The notes beneath the pieces were generated by a model that was not told the DNA's origin, did not search any database, and was given only the letters and a program-made list of their open reading frames with translations. A program made the position numbers and the translations under genes. DNA of 64,000 nucleotides from Ashinkailepas kermadecensis (taxonomy: Eukaryota; Arthropoda; Thecostraca; Neolepadidae), in contig JAOTOM010005133.1 in NCBI GenBank assembly GCA_034440615.1, positions 1 through 64,000 of the forward strand, in the 5' to 3' direction. Position 1 is the first letter of the stretch. Every line of letters begins with the position of its first letter. Positions 12,595 through 22,799 of the stretch are shown here, in pieces.

Positions 12595-13187
12595 GCCCAG
12601 TCCTGCCCAGTGTGCCGTTATCGGCTCACTGCTCACTGTCCACTGCTCACCCTTCACTTGTTACTGATAGCTGCGCACTGGCATGCTGCTCACTGTGACG
12701 TCATGTACTCCTGACCGCTCGAGGTTCACTGCCACTGGAAACTGTTTGCTCACGGCTCATTGTGCATCACCCACCGCCCATCACGCTAATGTTCACTGGC
12801 ATACGCTCACTGTTCAATGCTGATGGTTTTGTGTTCACTGCCTAACACTTTACATGTATCGCTCACTACTGACTGTATTGTTCACTATGTTCTCTCGACT
12901 ATTCACTCAGTTTGTCGCCGGGCGCACCGTCGCGTTTGTCGGCGTGACGGCTGCTCTGACCACTCGTCGGAAAAGCCCTGCTGAAGCATGTCCTTCATTT
13001 GTTCCAGCACACCAACTTCTACGCAAACCTGGCTCAGTGCCATTATCAATTTGTATCGTTCACTGGACAATTATTGCTCCTTGCGATGCATGTCTTGCCT
13101 TCGGTGCTCACCCTTCACGTTTCGCCATATACATTTCGCTGTTCTGATCTGTGTTTTGCATTGGACACCAATTGCTGGCATTGGCAC
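12595..13187. repeat. Degenerate TCACTG-rich repeat
   Basis: The phrases TCACTG, CTCACTG and GTTCACTG recur at irregular spacing from about 12,625 to 13,070, for example GCTCACTGTCCACTGCTCAC. It looks like an old, strongly diverged short-unit array. Confidence 0.55.
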
Positions 13188-13330
13188 CGCCCACCGCCCA
13201 CCGCCCACCGCCCGCCGCCCGCCGCCCGCCGCCCGCCGTCCGCCGTCCGCCGCCCACCGCCCACCGCTCACCGCTCACCGTCCGCGGCCCGCCGCCCGCC
13301 GCCCACCGCCCGCGGCCCGCCGTCCGCCGC
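13188..13330. repeat. Simple GC-rich repeat (CCGCCCA/CCGCCCG)
   Basis: About twenty units of CCGCCCA or CCGCCCG with a few CCGTCCG and CCGCTCA variants. Open in several frames on both strands, giving spurious proline/arginine/alanine-rich ORFs. Confidence 0.9.
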
Positions 13331-13743
13331 GCTCTGCGGCGTCGCCCGGAGCCGACCGTGTGACGTCGGTGAGCAGCTGACCGTGTCGCAGCGTCATATC
13401 CGTCACCGGGCGTGGTCACCGGTGCCAATATGCTGCACTGCAGCCGGCTGTCACATGCGCGTGACAGGCGCCGGCGCCATTGGACGCTGGCACACACAGA
13501 CGACCCGACGTGGCGCAGGCTCTCTTCAACTGGCCCGGCAGACTGGGTTCATTCCGTTCGGCCCAATGGCCGAATTACTTTTCCCCGAGTATGTTATTTA
13601 CATCCATTATTCTTGTACCAAGGCACATAGGTTGGGGAATTTCATTTCATTCATTTCATCGGTCCCAGTGGAGTAGGCGGCAGGTGGCAGCTAGCTGAAA
13701 CTAGCAACTAGTCTCATGTAATGGCGCGTAATGCGGCACGTGT
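13331..13743. other. Unrecognised spacer
   Basis: GC-rich then mixed single-copy sequence. ORFs entering from the CCGCCC repeat extend here but show no recognisable domain. Confidence 0.35.
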
Positions 13744-14730
13744 GCACACCGTTGCTGGACAGTGGACACAGCAGCGGTCCCGGCCACACCACTGCTGGAC
13801 AGTGGACACAGCAGCGGTCCCGGCCACACCACTGCTGGACGGTGGACACAGCAGCGCCGGTCCCGGCCACACCACTGCTGGACATTGGACACAGCAGCGG
13901 TCCCGGCCACACCACTGCTGGACAGTGGACACAGCAGCGGTCCCGGCCACACCACTGCTGGACGGTGGACACAGCAGCGGTCCCGGCCACACCACTGCTG
14001 GACAGTGGACACAGCAGCGCCGGTCCCGGCCACACCACTGCTGGACAGTGGACACAGCAGCGGTCCCGGCCACACCACTGCTGGACAGTGGACACAGCAG
14101 CGGTCCCGGCCACACCGCTGCTGGACAGTGGACACAGCAGCGGTCCCGGCCACACCGCTGCTGGACATTGGACACAGCAGCGATCCCGGCCACACCACTG
14201 CTGGACGGTGGACACAGCAGCGCCGGTCCCGGCCACACCACTGCTGGACATTGGCAGCGGTCCCGGCCACACCACTGCTGGACAGTGGACACAACAGCGC
14301 CGGTCCCGGCCACACTGCTGCTGGACAGTGGACACAGCAGCGGTCCCGGCCACACCACTGCTGGACGGTGGACACAACAGCGCCGGTCCCGGCCACACTG
14401 CTGCTGGACATTGGACACAGCAGCGGTCCCGGCCACACCGCTGCTGGACAGTGGACACAGCAGCGCCGGTCCCGGCCACACCACTGCTGGACAGTGGACA
14501 CAGCAGCGCCGGTCCCGGTCACACCGCTGCTGGACGGTGGACACAGCAGCGGTCCCGGCCACACCACTGCTGGACAGTGGACACAGCAGCGGTCCCGGCC
14601 ACACCGCTGCTGGACAGTGGACACAGCAGCGGTCCCGGCCACACCGCTGCTGGACATTGGACACAACAGCGGTCCCGGCCACACCGCTGCTGGACAGTGG
14701 ACACAGCAGCGCCGGTCCCGGTCACACCTG
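13744..14730. repeat. 40-bp minisatellite, about 24 copies
   Basis: Unit GCAGCGGTCCCGGCCACACC followed by ACTGCTGGACAGTGGACACA. A second unit type has three extra bases (GCAGCGCCGGTCCCGG). Further variants are ACTGCTGGACATTGG and CCGCTGCTGG. The array is open in all six frames, so the 260- to 365-codon ORFs over it carry no coding signal. Confidence 0.96.
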
Positions 14731-14944
14731 GGCCGCAGCCGCCCTTCACGGGCTCAACACGCGGAACCAGGATAATGTTCACGTGGCCACAGTCGTGCCC
14801 GAGGTGGCCTGACGCGGACATGAGGTGACCACACCCCTGCCCATGGTGCCCTCGCTCAAGCTCCAGGGACTACATCCCGACTTGTACGACGATAATCGAA
14901 CGCTCGGGTACAAACCACAATCAAGCGGTTGGTCCTTGGATGAC

Positions 14945-15250
14945 TGTCACTTCCGGGCCAGTGGTGGTACACTGCCCTGATCCTCGGGCCGGTGGTGGTA
15001 CACTGCCTTGACCATCGGGCCAGTGGGGGTATACTGCCCTGACCCTCTGGCCGGTGGGGGTACGCTGCCCTGACCATCGGGCCAGTCGGCATACACTGCC
15101 CTGACACTCGGGCCAGTGTGTGTACACTGCCGTGACCTTCGGGTCAGTGGGGTAAACTGCCTGTCGGGCCAGTGGGTGTACACTGCCCTGACCACCCTGC
15201 CCTGACCAGCTATCCTGCCCTGACCAGCTATCCTGCCCTGACCAGCTATC
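14945..15250. repeat. About 30-bp minisatellite (8 copies) plus 18-bp unit (3 copies)
   Basis: The first part repeats CACTGCCCTGACCATCGGGC plus CAGTGGGGGTA. The last part (about 15,197-15,250) repeats CTGCCCTGACCAGCTATC three times, apparently derived from the first unit. Confidence 0.88.
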
Positions 15251-15904
15251 CTGCCCTGGCTCTCAGGCCGGTTCGCTGCGATGTCGCAGCAGTTGCCGCT
15301 CCCTGAAGTACGACAGTAAGTGTTGTGCAACCGTCCATTATTAATCAAGATGCAATCGTTTCAAACCTGCTGCTTGACAGAGGTGAAAAGCCTGCCAATT
15401 GCCAAGGGACGTGGGTGACAGATATCGGACAATCCACCGCAGTTATGGTGACAACATACGTTATTGTATTAGCATTCGACATGAATGATCCTAAGGTCGT
15501 TTTGCTTACTAACATACCCGGTCAATTTGTTCTTCCTAACCATCCATACATTATGCTTGCTCCTCATCATATTTCAGCATAACATACATGTGAGCAGTGC
15601 TCAAGCAATTTGGTGATGGTAATCAGGTGGTGTCAGGGAGACTGAAAAAGCTGCCACTCTTAGCAACCCAGAAAGGCTTAAGTATAGCCGTAGCAAGCCT
15701 GTCACCTACGAACTGGTAGCTGGCACAATTGAGAAACTGATCGCGACGCAACGGTGTCGTTTATGGAGCAGTTTGTTTTCATATGCTGTTTAATTGAAGG
15801 TGTTGGTTTTCGTGTGCAGGCGCTGTAACTGGGCGTGTGGTGTGCTGCTGTATGACGTGGAAATCTCGCGTTTTGTCATGTCTGTCAGTCATGGCTGTGG
15901 CCGT
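15251..15904. other. Unrecognised spacer
   Basis: Single-copy sequence. An 85-codon ORF at 15,325-15,582 has no recognisable domain. Nothing else supported. Confidence 0.35.
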
Positions 15905-16055
15905 GTAGCCCGCAGCCGACCCTGGAGCAGTGCGTACCCAAGGTGCAGCCCGCAGCCGACCCTGGAGCAGTGCGTACCCAAGGTGCAGCCCGCAGCCGAC
16001 CCTGGAGCAGTGCGTACCCAAGGTGCAACTCGCAGCCGACCCGGGAGCAGTGCGT
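15905..16055. repeat. 40-bp tandem repeat, about 4 copies
   Basis: Unit CAGCCCGCAGCCGACCCTGG followed by AGCAGTGCGTACCCAAGGTG; the fourth copy is diverged (CAACTCGCAGCCGACCCGGG). Confidence 0.92.
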
Positions 16056-16329
16056 GCCCAATAGTTGGGCTTTGCTACATCGCAGGATCATCGTCATCGG
16101 GGAAATTGAAATGCTTCATATATTCGAAGTTGAAACGTTTTTTTTCAAACATTTCACCCTGACACTTCGATTCGGCTAATGATTGAATCCAGGGCATATT
16201 TTTCACATAAAGTGAGTAGCACTAGTGCTACTCATCGCCCGGCTAGTGCTACCCAGCCCACTGAATTTTCGTTCACTGGGTAGTACTTCCTGTTTACCCA
16301 TACAATTTCGTTTTGGTTGTTATTGCCTT

Positions 16330-16962
16330 GTCATGCGGTTGTAATGCACCTGGCAGATATCCCGTCTGGCTTAGTGCTCTGCTGCTCTCCTTAGTACCAT
16401 GTCATCCGTACTGCACCCCCAAATCTGTCCTGTGTTTCTGGGTGCCCTGCCCTGTTTGGTGCCCTGCCCCCAGCCCATCTGAGTGCCTTGTCCTTCTCAG
16501 AGCCCTGCCCGGCTTGGTGTCCTGCCCTCCTTTCCTGGGTGTCATGCTCTCCTTTTCTGAGTGTACTGCCCTACTTAGTGGCCCGCTCTCCCGAATGCTC
16601 CACTGACCTTGGTGCCCTACCCCTCAGTATCCGTCTCTTCTGAGTGCCCCACGATCTTGAGTGTCCTTAGTATCCTACCCCCTCAGTATACGGCCCTTCT
16701 GAGTGCCCCACGATCTCGAGTGCCCTCATTAATGCCCTGTACCGATAATGTCCTTCCCTGCTTATTACCCTGCCCTATGTGCCTGGTCTCCTGTGTGCCC
16801 TGTTCTTATTATTACCATACCCTACCTACTGCCCTGCACTCGTCAATGTTCTGCACTCCTTACTGCCCTCTTGAATGTCATAGTGCCTCTCTAATGCCAT
16901 ACCCACCCAAGTGCCTTGTTCTTCTGATTGTCCTGCTCTCCTTTCCTGAGTACCCTTCCAAC
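16330..16962. repeat. Degenerate AGTGCCCTG-rich repeat, left part
   Basis: Irregular recurrence of GTGCCCTGCC, AGTGCCCTG, CTTAGTGCC and TGAGTGCCC. The same theme resumes at 20,500-21,480, so the retroelement block between them appears inserted in one older repeat field. Confidence 0.65.
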
Positions 16963-16979
16963 TTACAGCTTACATATCC

Positions 16980-17709
16980 AGCTTACATATCAAAGTATAT
17001 TGAAACATATTACCCATTTACTTAATCTCTGTCTACAAACTGGAGTATTTCCTGAAGAATTTAAGAAAGCAGTTGTTGTACCCATATTCAAGGCAGGAGA
17101 ACATCATAAATTTACAAATTATAGACCTATATCTTTACTTCCTATCTTCTCTAAAATTTTGGAAAAAATATTACACTCCTATCTTTCATCATATTTGGAA
17201 CTAAATAATGTGCTAAGCCTCTTTCAATTTGGCTTTAGAAGAAATCATAGCACATACATGCCCATTATGCATTTATATAATGAAATTATGAAGTCCATTG
17301 AAAACGGAGATATTTTGTGTGGCTTATATAACGATTTAAAAAAAAGGCCTTTGACACAGTTAGCACAGACATACTAGTCAGGAAATTACAGTGCATTGGA
17401 AATGAAGGTTCCCTACTTAGGATATTATAATCATATCTTAAAAATAGGTATCAGCAAACTAAAGTATATGAGACGTTATCTGAACCAGAGTTAATTTCTA
17501 TGGGTGTTCCTCAAGGCTCCATTCTAGGACCATTATTATTTATCATTTATATCAATGACTTGGCCAGAATTTCAAAACAAGCAAATATGTATTTCTTTGC
17601 TGATGACACAGCTATTCTTGTCAAGGCTAGATATATAGATTAATTACAGAATAAAATGAATGGCATTGTGCCTGAGCTAACAACATGGTTCAAAGCAAAT
17701 AGATTGTCT
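16980..17709 (+). pseudogene. LINE reverse transcriptase, N-terminal and palm part
   Basis: The reading starts around GVFPEEFKKAVVVPIFKAGE and includes NYRPISLLPIFSKILEKI, then FGFRRNHST, the palm motif A region DLKKAFDTV, the B region GVPQGSILGPLLFIIYINDL and the catalytic FADDTAIL, ending WFKANRLS. It is broken by a frameshift in the A8 run at about 17,336-17,343 (a spurious ORF continues as KKRPLTQ), a TAA at 17,428 and a TAA at 17,641. The frame resumes at 19,209 (SLNVAKTTYQIYSG), so the gap is a pure insertion. Confidence 0.9.
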
Positions 17710-19203
17710 GTGAGAATTCTTGGCCAAATGTGCACCTCTCTTTCAAAAGCCCACCTCCAACTGTCAGGCCTTCCTATCATGCCCGATCATCAATGTGCCA
17801 ATTCATTAATTTGAGGTTTCTTTTGGTGCCACAAGATGGCAGGAGCGTGCGCCCAAATGGTGAAACAAAGGAAAAAACACGTTTGTGGTGAATGATGACG
17901 TGAATATAAACATGTGGTTGGAGGGAGGCGAACTTGGTGGCCAAGAGGTCCATAGACAGACTCCATTAGAGGTGGATAAGAAAATGGTGCTTCAGTGAGG
18001 TTACTCTTCAGAATTCATGCTTCAAACGTCAAAGACATTGTCAGACTTTCTTCAATAGTTCATCATTCATGTAGCAAACTCAAACATCAAGATATCAAAC
18101 TAAGAGACTAAGCAAATAACCGCAACAGTGGGAAGCAAGACTTAACGTTTTCCATTGATGTAAATTGACTAAGTTTACAAGACGTGAACAGGCTATCAAG
18201 AACCGAATCGACCTCTACCTAACTTAACACGCGCCCTGGAGGGCCTCTGATAATTACGCGCACTGGAGGGGGGAGCGGATTCCGCCCCCCCTAATATCTC
18301 GGCTCCTAGTACAGCTGGAGGAACGAAATTCGCAGGGAGGATGGGCACGGTAGTGAACTCTATTGTGTGCAATTTTCGTGACCTTAGGTCAATATCTTCA
18401 AGGTCAAATGAGGTCAGATTGGCAAAATTTTCCGGTTTTGCTTGGCTTGGCTTGTCATCGTTATGGATCGCTGTGATTGTGTTTAAATGCTAAAAAATGG
18501 GCATCAATGATGTTTTGGACATTACTAATGATGCAATGCAGATGCTAGACCCAACATTTGACCTCAGGTCACCTATATAGCACCATTTTATCAGGTCAGT
18601 TACCTGTTCCAGTTACCGAAACCGGCCGCCCGCCCGACTGCTCCGTCGGGCAGCTCGGAGCAATCGGCTTCGTCAAGAAGGGAGTGAAGTACATGATTAA
18701 AGTATGGAAACGCAATGACAAACAGTACAAATGACAACCAGTAGTGCATTTATGGCAACATTCCAGTTGATCAAGTTTGGTTCCATTAACCTGTCATGAA
18801 CTTGACCTGACTTGACTTTGGTGACCTAACATGACCTTGAAGCTATACAGCATATCAATATGCATCAAACAAGTCGCTAGTGTTGCCTAGAACACTTCCC
18901 TTTTGTCAGTATACTGGAAGCGCATCAGCGCCGATTTTTGTGGTCTGGCGCTATAACATATTTTGACTTTATGGGCCCCTAACTTGAAAAATTTTCGGCT
19001 GATTTCCATTTTTCTTGCTTTAAGCGACGCGCCGTTCATTTCTAAGCAGGTACACCAAAAATCGCGTATATCGACCCGTAAAATTTGCAGTTATTTGCGA
19101 AAAACCGGAGGGGTGGGCGGATTTCGCCCCCCTCCAGTGCGCGTGTTAAGGTAAGCGAGACTTTTTGATTTGGCACTCCTCGAAATGGACAAAAATCCTC
19201 ACA
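17709..19203. mobile_element. DNA transposon with inverted termini inside LINE, non-autonomous
   Basis: Left end TGTGAGAATTCTTGGCC and right end (reverse complement) TGTGAGGATTTTTGTCC match at 14 of 17 positions. The flanking target copy is TGTC (17,705-17,708 and 19,204-19,207), or TGTCT if the end is set one base in; removing the insert restores the LINE frame (RLSLNVAK). No transposase ORF is present. About 510 bp of its left arm and 53 bp of its right arm flank the nested TTAA element. Superfamily not determined. Confidence 0.72.
18224..19149. mobile_element. TTAA-flanked non-autonomous element, copy A
   Basis: A 926-bp element bounded by TTAA and ends CACGCGCCCTGGAGG and CCTCCAGTGCGCGTG (inverted repeats with one mismatch). 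A second internal pair of the CGCACTGGAGG motif lies close to the left end. It contains the hairpin GCCCGACTGCTCCGTCGGGC near 18,632 and about ten AGGTCA/TGACCT half-sites. No transposase. TTAA duplication is typical of the piggyBac and Kolobok groups; the family here is not recognised. Three other copies are in the window (49,631; 54,089; 59,195). Confidence 0.85.
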
Positions 19204-19934
19204 TGTCTCTAAATGTAGCAAAGACAACTTATCAAATATATTCTGGAACTCCCAGTAATGACATAGATATTGTGATCAATTTGGCAAAAGTGACAAGAAA
19301 ACAACAAATCAAGTATCTTGGCATAGTGCTGGATGAAAAATTGACTTCGCATGGGCACATTGATTATGTTACAGCCATCATTAGTAGAAACTTGGGTATT
19401 ATGGGAAGGGTAAAATATTTCATTACAAGTCGAGAACTGAAGTACTTATATAACTCTTTAATCCTTTCCTATATAAATTACTGTGCTGTGATTTGGGGTA
19501 ATAATTATCCCACAAGATTAGACCAAATTATACAAGCCCAGAAACGTGCATTACGAATTATTGATTATAAACATTATGCATATCCTACAAATGAGTTATT
19601 TATCAAGTACAACATATTGAAGTTCACTGATATGGTGCAGGAACAAAACATATTAATGCTCCACAAATTTGTACATGATACATTGTCATGTGCTATGGCT
19701 GACTTCTTCCGATATGCAACACCTTCTAATGCAAAAATCATTCAACATTTATTTATACCATTTACTTATCGACAATATAGGCTGTTTGCTATTACATACT
19801 CTGCACCAAAATCCTGGAACAGCATAATTTGCAAAATATTTCCCAGAATAGAACAGGTGCCAAGGAAAAAAGCACTGCTAAAGAAATGTCTTAGACGTTA
19901 CTTTATGGAATTATACAAATCAAACGAAAACTGA
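19204..19934 (+). pseudogene. LINE reverse transcriptase, C-terminal part
   Basis: Continues the LINE after the insertion. The block reads SLNVAKTTYQIYSG, KYLGIVLDEKLTSHGHIDYV, SYINYCAVIWGNNYPTRLDQ, AQKRALRIIDY and ends YFMELYKSNEN with a stop at 19,932-19,934. This is the thumb and C-terminal connection typical of LINE ORF2 proteins. It is uninterrupted over about 240 codons. The ORF apparently begins further upstream inside the transposon, but that part is not LINE sequence. Confidence 0.9.
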
Positions 19935-20499
19935 AGACAGTATCTAGTTCATATAATTCATAAAGATAACTTTAAGAAAATTATACCTTGCCATAGAGGA
20001 TGTCATTGTTGATGATATATGGCAACACAGAAAAGTATGATGTGCCTGAATGAATGTGTTTTTTTTCTTCTTCTTTTTTTGTGATGGAGGATTGTGTTAG
20101 GTTCGTATCCACCCGTGCATTTTCTGCATGAGTTATCTCTGTTTGAATGCTTTCATCTTTTCTGTACTCCCCCTAACCTTTCATCTGGGCACCCTGAGAA
20201 TTCCGTGAGCGCTGCTAGCTTGCTACCTGTCCACGGTTTTCCCAGGGTCTCATTTCCATTCTACTAATTGGTGGTGGTCTATCTGCAAAAAGAAAAAGAA
20301 AATACAGAAGGGATGATAATAGTATTAATATAATCACATTCTGTTGTATCTCTTGCTTGCATCCCGAGGCACCCATGTGTTGGCTGTCCTGATCTATGGG
20401 CAGCTCACCTTGGGAAGCCCCACATTGAAAGACCCAATGAAGTTGCATACAGCCTAACAGGATAGGATGCTGCTGCATCTGATATGGGGACAATTTAAA

Positions 20500-21486
20500 A
20501 TATAAAACACACTACTTGGTGCCTTGTCGTCCATAATGTCCTATCCCCTTTACTGTCCTATCTTCATGTGTGTCCTCCTTAATGTCCTATCCTTCTTGGG
20601 ACCCTAAAAAATTGTCATGCGGGGTTTCCTGCTCTCTTAATGATCTACCCGCTGGAATGCCCTGCCGAGTGCCCTGCTCCCTTAGTGATCTACCCGCTGG
20701 AGTGCCCTTCTGAGTGGCCTACCCTCTGTAGTGCCCTCCTTAGCGTCCTACCCAGTGCTCCGTTCTACTCAGTGTCTTGCCCTCCACAATGTCCTGTCCG
20801 GAATGCTCTATGCCCCTTAGTATCACACCTCCCTTAGTGCCCTGTCCTGAGTCCTGTCCTTGACGTCCTACCAGTCTGAGTGTCCTTCTGAGTGCCCTAA
20901 CCCCTTGGTATGATACCTGCCATGCCTCCCTTTGTGCCCTGTCCTGAGTCCTGTTCTTGACGCTCCTACCACTCAGAGTGTGCTTCTGCGTGCCCTAGTA
21001 CCATACCTGACTTTGTGTCATGTGCTGGGTCCTGACATTGACGCACTATCAGTCTGAGTGTCCTTCTGAGTACCCCAGCTCCTTTGGTACCTTCGATAAG
21101 TCAAGATGTAGGGCAGTTAGATGCCAACAAGTGTTCAGTCGAATGGTGGTTGACCAATGGAAGGCTACCTGGTGATATCGTAGAAAGTTACTCATTGAAG
21201 GTATGTAATGGTAGGATGGATATATTCTTTAGATCCAATAATATTAAGTTTGAATTTTAAGCTGTGCAGTAGCTAAGTCCCTGCTGAGTTCCTTGCCCTC
21301 AATAACCTACCCTGCTTAGTGCCCCTCTGATTGCCCTACTCTCTTTAAAGCCCTCCTAAGTGCTGTGCTGAAAGTCCTCATCGGCTTAGTTCTCTGCGCT
21401 GCTTGGTGCTTTTAATTTCCTGAATACCTTGCAGTACTACGTGCCCTGCACTCATAAGTGCCCTATTCTACTTAGTGCCCCACGTA
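20500..21486. repeat. Degenerate AGTGCCCTG-rich repeat, right part
   Basis: Same theme as at 16,330-16,962 (TTAGTGCCCTG, CTGAGTGTCCTTCTGAGTGC). It is interrupted at about 21,095-21,260 by AT-rich single-copy sequence, a possible decayed insertion whose plus strand reads DANKCSVEWWLTNGRLPGD; its origin is not identified. Confidence 0.6.
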
Positions 21487-22012
21487 ACACTGCTGTTGCT
21501 GAAACTCCGGTTCCGCCCTGCTCGACTTCGTGCCCTGTGTAGCACTGCTGCTGCTGAGTCTCCGGCTCCGCCCTGCTCGACTTCGTTCCCTGTGTAGCAC
21601 TGCTGCTGCCGAGTCTCCGGCTCCACCCTTCTCGATTTCGTACCCTGTGTAGCACTGCTGCAGCTGAATCTCCGGTCCCGCCCTGCCCGACTTCGTGCCC
21701 TGTGTAGCACTTCTGTTGCTCAGTCTCCGGCTCCGCCCTGCTCGACTTCGTGCCCTGTGTGGCACTGCTGCAGATGAATCTCCGGCTCCGCCCTGCTCGA
21801 CTTCGTGCCCTGTGTAGCACTGCTGCAGCTGAATCTCCGGCCCCGCCATGCTCGACTTCGTGCCCTGTGTAGCACTGCTGCTGCCGAGTCTCCGGCCCCA
21901 CCCTGCTCGACTTCGTGCCCTGTGTAGCACTGCTGCTGCTTGTCTCCGGCCCCGCCCTGCTCGACTTCGTGCCCTGTGTAGCACTGCTGCAGCTGAGTCT
22001 CCGGCGCGCAGC
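21487..22012. repeat. 55-bp minisatellite, about 10 copies
   Basis: Unit CTCCGGCTCCGCCCTGCTCG followed by ACTTCGTGCCCTGTGTAGCA and CTGCTGCTGCTGAGT; units begin at 21,560, 21,615 and 21,670. Open on the minus strand in several frames; those ORFs are not supported as genes. Confidence 0.93.
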
Positions 22013-22231
22013 TTGCTGACCTGTCCTGCGTCCTCTCGCGTCCTGGACGGTAATTGTATCTAATTATGGTCTGATCAAGCTACGAAGTTAATGGAGCCGT
22101 GCTTCCATAATGTCCTGAACTGTCTACGTTATGACACATATCTCCTTGTCACCCTTTTCACCAAAGAAAATATACGACCTTCAATATACCAGGAGGTGCT
22201 AGTTGATATCAAAAGTAACGATAAAGGTTAT

Positions 22232-22280
22232 ATTTTATTACTCAACGTTTCGGCCAGGGGTCATCGTCAGGGGTGATGAA
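22232..22280 (-). ncRNA. Hammerhead-like ribozyme motif, PLE tail copy 2
   Basis: Minus strand: CTGACGA (22,270-22,264), a stem II with one mismatch (GACC/GGCC around CCT), then GAAACGTT and GAGTAATAAAA. Compared with the copy at 48,681 it has one change in stem I (C opposite A) and one in stem II, so activity is doubtful. Family: type I hammerheads are known in PLEs. Confidence 0.5.
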
Positions 22281-22441
22281 AAAACCTCAAGCTTAAAAGA
22301 ATGAAAAAGGCACGCTGGAACAAGCGTGCAAAAAGATACGTGGAATGCAGAAAAGCCTCCTCAGTGGTGCAGACACTCACAGAAACTCCAAACCAGAAAC
22401 AAACTATGTCAAGAAGGAATCCTCTGAGGAAGCCCGAGCCG

Positions 22442-22731
22442 ATGGTCAGCATGATAGCTTGAAGTTTGCTAACTTGTTTACGGGCCCGCTGGCTGCTGGA
22501 GCTGTGAATTGAAACCTTGGATATTATGAATCTGGGGTAGAGCCTTTCTTGTTTGCAGTTGATGAGGAAGATGATCCGTTCTTCGACACGTCCTAGCTTT
22601 TGATGCAAAATTGCAAATTGGGCCATTTCTTCCGTGAGGTCTCCACTGTTATAATATTGTTTAATACAACGAAGAATGGCACTTAGATGTTTCTGGATTT
22701 TATACATGTTGCTGGTACAAGGTCTCGTCAT
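22442..22731 (-). pseudogene. PLE N-terminal domain fragment
   Basis: The minus strand reads MYKIQKHLSAILRCIKQYYN, EEMAQFAILHQKLGRVEERI, IFLINCKQERLYPRFI and SSQRARKQVSKLQAIML before the frame runs into the non-coding tail (TIGSGFLRGFL). A related start (MSKTQEHLRAILRCIK) is found at 45,719-45,665 on the minus strand directly after a PLE tail, which supports the reading as the beginning of a PLE ORF. It lacks catalytic residues since the RT is deleted. Confidence 0.6.
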
Positions 22732-22799
22732 TTTAACAGTGCGTCTATTCTCAGTTTGTAAGTGTTCTTGCCGTCCATCATTATCACTTCGTTAACAGA

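Larger units (their letters stand above)
16965..20100 (+). mobile_element. Non-LTR retrotransposon (LINE), 5'-truncated and interrupted
   Basis: Reverse-transcriptase coding sequence in two blocks (about 16,980-17,709 and 19,204-19,934) separated by a 1.5-kb DNA transposon. The right end is uncertain; a T-rich stretch and single-copy sequence run to about 20,500. The element is probably in the CR1/L2/Jockey group by its RT and C-terminal sequence, but the clade cannot be fixed by eye. It sits between two blocks of the same degenerate AGTGCCCTG repeat. Confidence 0.8.
22155..22745 (-). mobile_element. Internally deleted Penelope-like element
   Basis: Read on the minus strand: a PLE-like N-terminal coding block (22,731 to about 22,442), then directly the 3' tail shared with the PLE at 48,521-48,790, including the hammerhead-like motif and the end CCTTCAATATACC...TTTCTTT. 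The whole RT and GIY-YIG region is missing. The join falls at ATCGGCTCGGGCTTCCTC, which begins the shared tail at 48,521. Confidence 0.75.

Noticed and set aside
13701..14828. Six overlapping ORFs of 260-365 codons
   Set aside because: All derive from the 40-bp minisatellite, which lacks stops in every frame.
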